Shown here one piece after another: positions 32,797 through 37,657 of a DNA stretch of 37,657 nucleotides (position 1 is its first letter; each line of letters starts with the position of its first letter). The translations under genes were made by a program, and so were the position numbers. The notes beneath the pieces are model-generated. The model did not search any database. It was given only the letters and a program-made list of their open reading frames with translations, and was not told where the DNA came from. Source of the stretch: Bacillota bacterium (GTDB lineage: Bacteria; Bacillota; Limnochordia; Darwinibacteriales; Darwinibacteriaceae); contig JAAYRO010000133.1 of NCBI GenBank assembly GCA_012518735.1, forward strand, positions 1 to 37,657. Direction: 5' to 3'.

Positions 32797-33894
32797 ATGT
32801 GGGGTCGGCAGAGCCGAGGTAAGGGGTTCATTCTCCTAGTATTTATGGTTATTTTTAGTCTAGGTATTCTAGGCAAAGTCGATACCCGTTTGCACATTGG
32901 AGGTAGCGACTGGGACTCAGAAAGTTTTTTATACATTCATGTAGATGATTTATTAGTGGACGATTATGTGACAGAAGCTTTGCTGGGAAACGAAGAGAGT
33001 GCTGTTACCACGATTGCCGTCGATGGTTTGACCGGAATTGCCAGTGAACCGCAGGCAGTAATTGAATCAGAGGACTTAGACAGAGAAGTTGAGGTCGATA
33101 TTTCTGATAAAGAAGAAGTTCAACTCCCAAGTGCAAAAGCGGAAGAACCGACTACTTCTCGTCCAGAAGAGCAGCGTCCCACAATTCTTGTACATAAGGT
33201 TCAATCAGGTGAAACTCTGTGGGACATAGCTCAATCATACGGTATCACAGTAGACACAATTCTTTCTGCTAACGATATCAGCAACCCTAATCGATTGAAG
33301 ATTGGGCAAGAACTGCAGATTCTTACGGTTAAAGGTGTTTTGCATCAGGTAGCAACGGGTGAGAGTTTATGGGAAATTGCCCAGCGCTACAAAGTGTCTA
33401 TTGACGAAATTGCACAAGCGAACTCTATTTCTGATCCGAGTAGGATTCAGCCAAATACTAAGATTGTTATACCTGGTGCAACTAGGGTTCTGGCAAGGGA
33501 TGCCCTTTTGGTTAATGGACAACTACAGAAAGCTTTTGATTGGCCTGCTAAGGGACGAATTTCCTCGCCTTTTGGTCCTCGATGGGGGAAAATGCACAAT
33601 GGAATTGATATTGCGGTTGTAACCGGTACTCCTATTCGAGCAGCTGCTGATGGGAGGGTAACATTTGCAGGTTGGAACGGTGGATACGGGATCTTAGTTA
33701 TTGTGGATCACGGCAATGGTGTTGAAACACGATATGCACATAACTCGAGATTGAATGTAAAGGTTGGGCAGGCAGTCCAAAGAGGTCAAATCGTTTCCTA
33801 TAGTGGGAATACGGGGGTCTCTACAGGTCCCCATCTTCACTTTGAGATTCGTCACCGTAACACACCTGTTAATCCTCAAAACTATTTGCGGTAG
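32797..33894 (+). CDS. LysM-M23 family peptidoglycan endopeptidase
   Basis: A cell-wall hydrolase of 365 aa. One N-terminal membrane segment (about 10-26) is followed by an acidic, low-complexity linker (about 35-128). Two LysM peptidoglycan-binding domains come next (about 132-176, HKVQSGETLWDIAQSYGIT; and 183-227, HQVATGESLWEIAQRYKVS), then an M23 lysostaphin-type domain (about 250-365). The zinc site is complete: H267 and D271 in MHNGIDIA, and HLHFE with H346 and H348, plus GNTGVSTGPHLHF. ATG 32797 follows GAGGAGGAC. It lies between rho and rpmE; SpoIIQ-type or NlpD-type activity is possible, but since all catalytic residues are present an active hydrolase is more likely than a scaffold. 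Confidence 0.94.
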   Translation: MWGRQSRGKGFILLVFMVIFSLGILGKVDTRLHIGGSDWDSESFLYIHVDDLLVDDYVTEALLGNEESAVTTIAVDGLTGIASEPQAVIESEDLDREVEVDISDKEEVQLPSAKAEEPTTSRPEEQRPTILVHKVQSGETLWDIAQSYGITVDTILSANDISNPNRLKIGQELQILTVKGVLHQVATGESLWEIAQRYKVSIDEIAQANSISDPSRIQPNTKIVIPGATRVLARDALLVNGQLQKAFDWPAKGRISSPFGPRWGKMHNGIDIAVVTGTPIRAAADGRVTFAGWNGGYGILVIVDHGNGVETRYAHNSRLNVKVGQAVQRGQIVSYSGNTGVSTGPHLHFEIRHRNTPVNPQNYLR

Positions 33895-33912
33895 GTATAC
33901 AAAAAATGCACA

Positions 33913-33941
33913 TTGCTATGGTTGAAAGATTGTGCTATAAT
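33913..33941 (+). promoter_or_regulatory. Promoter of rpmE
   Basis: TTGCTA (33913-33918), a 17-bp spacer and a consensus TATAAT (33936-33941) preceded by TGC, an extended -10. The start codon is 43 bases further on. No Zur box was recognised. Confidence 0.8.
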
Positions 33942-33983
33942 GTACTTTGATTCAGCCAGAAGCGATAGTGAGGTGAAGAGAAC

Positions 33984-34190
33984 ATGCAGGCTAATATTCA
34001 TCCAAATTACGGGAAAAGTACGGTCACCTGTGCGTGTGGTGAGACGTTTGAGACTGGGTCTACAAAAAAGGAAATTAGAGTTGAAGTCTGTTCCAAATGT
34101 CACCCATTCTATACTGGCCAAAGGCAAGCCATGACCAATAAGGGTGGACGTATAGAGCGTTTCCGCGCAAGATATAATATTAAAGATTAA
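33984..34190 (+). CDS. rpmE: 50S ribosomal protein L31, zinc-binding (C+) form
   Basis: A 68-aa ribosomal protein at the intersubunit bridge. It begins [20 protein letters not shown] and keeps all four zinc cysteines (C16, C18, C36, C39 in CAC and CSKC), so it is the C+ type rather than the zinc-independent paralogue. The end [12 protein letters not shown] is typical. ATG 33984 has GTGAAGAG upstream. It has its own promoter and terminator. Confidence 0.98.
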   Translation: MQANIHPNYGKSTVTCACGETFETGSTKKEIRVEVCSKCHPFYTGQRQAMTNKGGRIERFRARYNIKD

Positions 34191-34207
34191 GTTTTGTTTG
34201 AACGTTG

Positions 34208-34231
34208 AAGCAGGGTGTCCCCTGCTTTTTT
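34208..34231 (+). terminator. Intrinsic terminator after rpmE
   Basis: Stem AGCAGGG / CCCTGCT (34209-34215 / 34220-34226) with loop TGTC, followed by six T. The dus gene begins just after it. Confidence 0.9.
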
Positions 34232-34251
34232 GTTTTTTGAGGAGGTTTACT

Positions 34252-35181
34252 ATGGGAGTTTTTTTGGCCCCCATGGCCGGTGTAACAGATCTTCCTTTTA
34301 GAAAGCTCGCTAGAGAGTATGGCGCCGATTTAGTTGTCAGCGAGATGATATCGACCCAAGCACTAGTTTTCAAAAATCAACGGACTCTAAATATGCTGAC
34401 CATTGACCCTCAAGAGCGACCGGTGGCCATTCAGCTCTTTGGTCACAAGCCTGAAGTTATGGCAGAAGGAGCCCGTATTGCTGTTGAACAGTGTCAACCA
34501 GAGATGATCGATTTGAACTTTGGGTGTCCTACTCCCAAGATTGTGAAAAATGGGGATGGTGCCGCATTACTCCGAACTCCGGAGTTACTAACTCGGGTTG
34601 CTGACGCGGTTGTAAGAGCAGTAGAGATACCAGTGACGGCCAAGATCCGTCTGGGATGGGATGAGGGTTCAATTAATTGTGTGGAGATAGCCCAAAGGCT
34701 GCAGGATGTAGGTGTACATTGGATTACAATTCATGCTCGTACTCGCAGTCAGTTTTATTCTGGTAAGGCAAATTGGGATTGGATTCGTAAAGTCAAAACT
34801 AACGTTAGGATTCCTGTTGTTGGCAATGGGGATGTCTTTTCCATAGAAGATGCGCAAGCGATGTTTGAATACACCGACTGTGATCACATCGCTATTGGTC
34901 GAGGTGCTCAAGGGAATCCTTGGATTTTTTCCCAAATCAAGGCATGGCAGGAGCGGGGAGAACGAATTTCGCCTCCTTCCTATTCTGAACGAATCGCGTT
35001 AGCGCTGCGTCATCTAAGGCTCAAAATAGACTACGATGGTGTGGATAAGGGGATCAAGGAGATGCGTCCCCATTTGGCTTGGTATCTCAAGGGGATTCCA
35101 CACTCGGCCAAGGTACGAGGAAAACTAAATACGGCTGAGAGTTATGAAGAAGTGGAAAAATTACTTCAAACCATATTGTAG
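34252..35181 (+). CDS. dus: tRNA-dihydrouridine synthase (DusB-like)
   Basis: FMN enzyme of 309 aa that reduces uridine to dihydrouridine in the tRNA D loop. It opens FLAPMAGVTDLPFRKLAREYGADLVVSEM; the catalytic Cys lies in DLNFGCPTPKIVKNGDGAAL; the FMN-binding end has ITIHARTRSQFYSGKANW, VVGNGDVFSIEDA and IGRGAQGNPWIF. These patterns fit the DusB group of Bacillota (Dus1/YacF type). ATG 34252 follows GAGGAGG. The frame extends upstream to TTG 34198, but that part crosses the rpmE terminator and is not coding. Its stop codon overlaps the -35 box of the next promoter. Confidence 0.95.
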   Translation: MGVFLAPMAGVTDLPFRKLAREYGADLVVSEMISTQALVFKNQRTLNMLTIDPQERPVAIQLFGHKPEVMAEGARIAVEQCQPEMIDLNFGCPTPKIVKNGDGAALLRTPELLTRVADAVVRAVEIPVTAKIRLGWDEGSINCVEIAQRLQDVGVHWITIHARTRSQFYSGKANWDWIRKVKTNVRIPVVGNGDVFSIEDAQAMFEYTDCDHIAIGRGAQGNPWIFSQIKAWQERGERISPPSYSERIALALRHLRLKIDYDGVDKGIKEMRPHLAWYLKGIPHSAKVRGKLNTAESYEEVEKLLQTIL

Positions 35182-35204
35182 AGTGGGGGAGAATCTGGTA
35201 CAAT
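35176..35204 (+). promoter_or_regulatory. Promoter of the HTH regulator gene pair
   Basis: TTGTAG (35176-35181, overlapping the dus stop), a 17-bp spacer and TACAAT (35199-35204) preceded by TGG, an extended -10. The inverted repeat that follows covers the predicted start site. Confidence 0.65.
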
Positions 35205-35205
35205 T

Positions 35206-35231
35206 GAATGTGAACAAATATGTGCACATTC
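35206..35231. promoter_or_regulatory. Candidate operator: inverted repeat at the transcription start
   Basis: GAATGTG (35206-35212) and CACATTC (35225-35231) are perfect inverted repeats separated by 12 bases, and the flanks (TTGA upstream, TCAA downstream) extend the symmetry imperfectly. It sits immediately after the -10 box and before the regulator's ribosome binding site, as expected for an autorepressor site. Confidence 0.55.
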
Positions 35232-35252
35232 TCAATAGGCGGAGGAGGACCC

Positions 35253-35786
35253 ATGGATTTTTATCGGATTGGTGATAAGCTTCTGAGTAAGGAGAAACTC
35301 TTACGAACTATTGATCAGATCTTCTCATTACGCTTATCAGGTTTGTCACAGCAGGATGTGGCTCAACGGGTGGGCTGCGACAGGACATTTATTTCTCGAT
35401 TAGAAACTCTCGCTGAAGTTCGAAAGGGTGGATCTATAGCTGTCATTGGATTTCCCCTAGCGAATGTAGATGAGTTGAAGGATGTTTGTCGATCTCTAGG
35501 AGTAGATTACACATTTCTAATGACCGATGCAGAACGCTGGACATTTGTTCAATCTCTCAGTGGCCAGGATTTGCTGAACTGGCTTATGGAGTTAATGTCA
35601 AAACTGCGTGATTACGAGACAGTGGTCATGATCGGGTCCGATATGCGAATCCGATTAGCTGAAGCTATTCTAGGTGATAATGTCATTGGCTGGCAGATTG
35701 GGGAATCACCTATTACAGAAGATGTCCATATCAGCTCAGATGAACTGATGGAAATCATTGGGATGACTAAAGGGGTCTTGAAATGA
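35253..35786 (+). CDS. Helix-turn-helix transcriptional regulator
   Basis: A 177-aa protein. The N-terminal third holds an Xre-like HTH (about residues 20-50; LRLSGLSQQDVAQRVGCDRTFISRLE), in which the turn (VGCDR) and recognition helix (TFISRLETL) are evident. The remaining 125 residues start GGSIAVIGFPLANVDELKDV, a possible small alpha/beta ligand-sensing domain. No metal or redox cysteine motif is seen. ATG 35253 follows GGAGGAGG; the longer frame from 35220 has no such site. Its stop overlaps the next start in ATGA, so the two proteins are translationally coupled. The palindrome at 35206-35231 is the likely autoregulatory site. Confidence 0.82.
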   Translation: MDFYRIGDKLLSKEKLLRTIDQIFSLRLSGLSQQDVAQRVGCDRTFISRLETLAEVRKGGSIAVIGFPLANVDELKDVCRSLGVDYTFLMTDAERWTFVQSLSGQDLLNWLMELMSKLRDYETVVMIGSDMRIRLAEAILGDNVIGWQIGESPITEDVHISSDELMEIIGMTKGVLK

Positions 35787-36709
35787 AACGGGTAGTAAGT
35801 GTGAGCATTGGATCATCAACTCGGGATAGTAAGGCCATCATTTCCGTCTGCGGACAGGAATTCTCAATCGAAAGAATTGGTACTGATGGCGACATTGATA
35901 AAGCAGTGGAATTAATCAAGGAACTAGATGGAAAAGTGGCCGCCTTGGGCATGGGGGGCATTGATCTTTATCTATGGAGTGGCAATAGGCGTTATGTGCT
36001 GCGGGAAGCAAAAAAGTTGGCGCGAGCAGCTCAGATAACACCTATTGTTGATGGTTCGGGTTTGAAGAACACGTTAGAGAGGCGAGCTATAGAGTATTTA
36101 GCTGCGGATAGCCCTGAGCTTTTTCAGGGAAAACGAGTAATGCTAACATGTGCTGTGGACCGTTTTGGAATGGCTGAGTCACTGCAGCATACAGGGAGCG
36201 AAGTCTTGTACGGTGATTTTATGTTTATTCTGGGGCTTCCGTTTCCCATTTACCGTCTGCGTGTATTAGAAAAAGCAGCGGGGATAGTGGCGCCTCTAGT
36301 GGTTCAACTACCTTTCCGTTTGCTTTACCCCATTGGTGATAAGCAGAATGAATCACCTAAGAAAGAAAAATTTGCCAAATTTTACGATTGGGCTGATGTT
36401 ATCGCTGGGGACTTTCATTTGATTCGAAAATATATGCCCGATGATGTAAGTGGCAAGACAATCATAACCAATACGGTTACACCAGAGGACATTGATTTCT
36501 TGGCTCAGCGTGGAGTTGAACAGCTGATTACCACCACTCCAAACATTCACGGTCGTTCATTTGGAACGAATGTGATGGAGGGCTTACTCGTAGCTCTCCT
36601 AGACAAGCCTTTAGATGAAATTACTCCGGAAGACTATATTCGGGCGATGGACGAAATCGGTTTTACGCCACGAAGAGAGAGGATCCAAACAGAAGGATGC
36701 CAGATTTAG
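35783..36709 (+). CDS. Conserved protein of unknown function (often auto-named quinate 5-dehydrogenase)
   Basis: A 308-aa soluble protein. Homologues in Clostridia are, to my knowledge, commonly labelled 'quinate 5-dehydrogenase', but I see no standard shikimate-dehydrogenase signature. The sequence begins VSVSIGSSTRDSKAIISVCG, has AALGMGGIDLYLW and VDGSGLKNTLERRAIEYL, and contains TTTPNIHGRSFGTNVMEGLL near the C-terminus. The glycine-rich stretches may form a nucleotide or sugar site. The start ATG overlaps the regulator stop (ATGA), and a terminator follows. Its being paired with an HTH regulator suggests that the regulator senses its substrate or product. The annotation as a dehydrogenase should not be relied on. 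Confidence 0.75.
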   Translation: MKRVVSVSIGSSTRDSKAIISVCGQEFSIERIGTDGDIDKAVELIKELDGKVAALGMGGIDLYLWSGNRRYVLREAKKLARAAQITPIVDGSGLKNTLERRAIEYLAADSPELFQGKRVMLTCAVDRFGMAESLQHTGSEVLYGDFMFILGLPFPIYRLRVLEKAAGIVAPLVVQLPFRLLYPIGDKQNESPKKEKFAKFYDWADVIAGDFHLIRKYMPDDVSGKTIITNTVTPEDIDFLAQRGVEQLITTTPNIHGRSFGTNVMEGLLVALLDKPLDEITPEDYIRAMDEIGFTPRRERIQTEGCQI

Positions 36710-36724
36710 ATGCTAGATAAAAAG

Positions 36725-36757
36725 AGGGCTTGTCGATTCTTGACATCCCTTTTTTTG
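36725..36757 (+). terminator. Intrinsic terminator interleaved with the greA promoter
   Basis: AGGG (36725-36728) pairs with CCCT (36747-36750), and inside TGTC (36731-36734) pairs with GACA (36742-36745), around loop GATTCTT, followed by a run of T. The 3' arm contains the -35 box of the next promoter and the T tract lies in its spacer. Confidence 0.7.
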
Positions 36758-36768
36758 TTACTTATAAT
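36740..36768 (+). promoter_or_regulatory. Consensus promoter of greA
   Basis: Perfect TTGACA (36740-36745), a 17-bp spacer and TATAAT (36763-36768). The transcript would have a leader of about 115 nt before greA. Confidence 0.9.
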
Positions 36769-36888
36769 AGATGGAGCAATGAGAAAGATCTGGACGAAGC
36801 ATATTTTTTGGTGTCTAATGCATATTAACGGTGACGCCTTGGCGCTGGTACTTTAGCATCAAACGCGGAAAAAGGAGACAAGAGCCGT

Positions 36889-37368
36889 ATGGTTGACAAA
36901 GAAGTATTGCTCACACCTGAAGGTTTAAAAAAGTTAGAATCTGAACTGGAGATTCTTAAGACTGTAAAACGGAGAGAAGTGGCGGAACGGATCAAGGTAT
37001 CTCTAGAGTTCGGAGATATTTCAGAAAACTCCGAGTACGATGATGCAAAAAATGAGCAAGCTTTTATTGAAGGACGTATCCTTACCTTGGAGAAGTTGTT
37101 ACGTAATGCTCGCGTCATTGAAGCAGATGAAGATGAAGATGAAACCGTCATATCACTTGGAAAACGTGTTACGCTGCGGGATCTAGAGACTGGTGAGGTC
37201 TTTGAGTATCAAATTGTGGGGTCAGCAGAAGCAGATCCAGCACAAGCCAAGATTAGTAACGAGTCACCTGTTGGGCAGGCTATTATGGGGAAAACTCCTG
37301 GAATTATTGTTGAAGTAGAAGTGCTCGATGGTGTCCTGCAGTACGAGATCATGAAGGTTTCCCGATAA
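36889..37368 (+). CDS. greA: Transcription elongation factor GreA
   Basis: Binds the RNA polymerase secondary channel and stimulates cleavage of backtracked transcripts; 159 aa. The N-terminal antiparallel coiled coil (LLTPEGLKKLESELEILKTV) carries the catalytic acidic tip DISENSEYDDAKNEQ, and the C-terminal FKBP-like domain has VTLRDLETGEVFEYQIVGS and SPVGQAIMGKTPG. ATG 36889 has AAAGGAGA ten bases upstream. It is followed 17 bases later by lysS, the usual Bacillota/Clostridia pairing, so both use the consensus promoter at 36740. Confidence 0.98.
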   Translation: MVDKEVLLTPEGLKKLESELEILKTVKRREVAERIKVSLEFGDISENSEYDDAKNEQAFIEGRILTLEKLLRNARVIEADEDEDETVISLGKRVTLRDLETGEVFEYQIVGSAEADPAQAKISNESPVGQAIMGKTPGIIVEVEVLDGVLQYEIMKVSR

Positions 37369-37385
37369 AATAGGGAGGTAATCGT

Positions 37386-37657
37386 GTGAACGACAACCAG
37401 AACGAATACATGGAAGAACGGGAAGAATTGAATGAACTCATGGCTGTGAGAAGGGAAAAACTAAAAGATCTCTATGATTCCGGGATCAACCCATTTGGGG
37501 AAAGGTTTGTCCGCACTCATTGTGCCCAGGAGATCCTAGACAACTTTGATTCAATGGAGGATCAAGAAACAGTCATTGCTGGGCGAATCATGTCATTGCG
37601 AACTCATGGTAAGGCTAGTTTTGCCGACTTGATGGACTCATCTGGACGAATACAGCT
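37386..37657 (+). CDS. lysS: Lysyl-tRNA synthetase, class II, 3' truncated by window edge
   Basis: The first 90 codons of a class II lysyl-tRNA synthetase. The visible part reads MNDNQNEYMEEREELNEL, then REKLKDLYDSGINPFGERF, the conserved lead into the N-terminal OB-fold anticodon-binding domain, and VIAGRIMSLRTHGKASFADL, a family signature. GTG 37386 follows GGGAGGT about seven bases upstream and is out of register with the neighbouring GTG 37384. The catalytic domain lies beyond the window. It is co-transcribed with greA. Confidence 0.95.
   Translation, partial: MNDNQNEYMEEREELNELMAVRREKLKDLYDSGINPFGERFVRTHCAQEILDNFDSMEDQETVIAGRIMSLRTHGKASFADLMDSSGRIQ

Noticed and set aside
33882..34373. 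163-aa minus-strand frame across rpmE
   Set aside because: Antisense to rpmE, its promoter and terminator; no start signal.
36818..36856. 12-codon reading frame in the greA leader as a possible leader peptide
   Set aside because: No convincing ribosome binding site and no regulatory codon run; such short frames are common by chance.

Overview
The window is a 37.7 kb chromosomal stretch from a low-to-mid GC Bacillota (Firmicutes) bacterium, probably of the Clostridia/Limnochordia type rather than Bacillus itself. The evidence is strong GGAGG ribosome binding sites with frequent TTG and GTG starts, a T-box leader, a cobalamin riboswitch, many TTGACA-N17-TATAAT promoters, intrinsic terminators, and Bacillota gene orders. 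Those orders are rsmI/abrB/metG/tatD, htrA/CxxH-CxxC protein/rlmH, fba/rho/rpmE and greA/lysS. I see no insertion sequence, prophage, integrase, CRISPR array or rRNA. The region reads as core genome.

Layout. 1-3177: the end of rsmI converges on an AbrB-type regulator, followed by a minus-strand pair of an MFS exporter and phosphosulfolactate synthase. 3215-7535: a methionine T-box leader drives metG and tatD, then purA. 7552-8476: a promoter, tRNA-Lys and tRNA-Glu; a membrane-anchored FMN-binding protein; and oppositely oriented tRNA-Gly and tRNA-Thr. 8521-10328: a secreted/membrane repeat protein of unknown function and a small membrane protein. 10306-13183: a complete copper-efflux operon, copA-copZ-csoR, with a G/C-tract palindromic operator. 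13202-15308: tRNA-Arg, a TIM-barrel sugar isomerase-like gene, and folD. 15307-15933: a membrane-anchored orphan on the minus strand.

16032-18931: a cobalamin riboswitch with an intrinsic terminator controls btuF-btuC-btuD. 18988-20811: htrA, a 55-aa CxxH/CxxC protein and rlmH. 20928-24656: the redox repressor rex, a dihydrolipoamide dehydrogenase and formate-THF ligase. 24672-28833: argS with a hairpin-rich leader, a DUF624-like membrane protein, and pyrG. 28854-30514: a bifunctional-nuclease family protein and two uncharacterised genes whose ribosome binding sites are predicted to be masked by RNA structure. 30547-35181: fba, rho, a LysM-M23 peptidase, rpmE and a dihydrouridine synthase. 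35176-36709: a probably autoregulated HTH regulator coupled to a conserved protein of unknown function. 36740-end: greA and the start of lysS.

Together these cover translation (three aminoacyl-tRNA synthetases, five tRNAs, rRNA/tRNA modification, L31), one-carbon folate metabolism (folD, fhs, possibly lpd), nucleotide synthesis (purA, pyrG), copper and cobalamin handling, and envelope quality control. No clearly novel multi-gene defence or metabolic system is visible. The best candidates for new biology are the masked-RBS genes at 29370-30514, the operator-controlled pair at 35176-36709, the repeat-protein membrane pair at 8521-10328, and the two-hairpin leader before argS.
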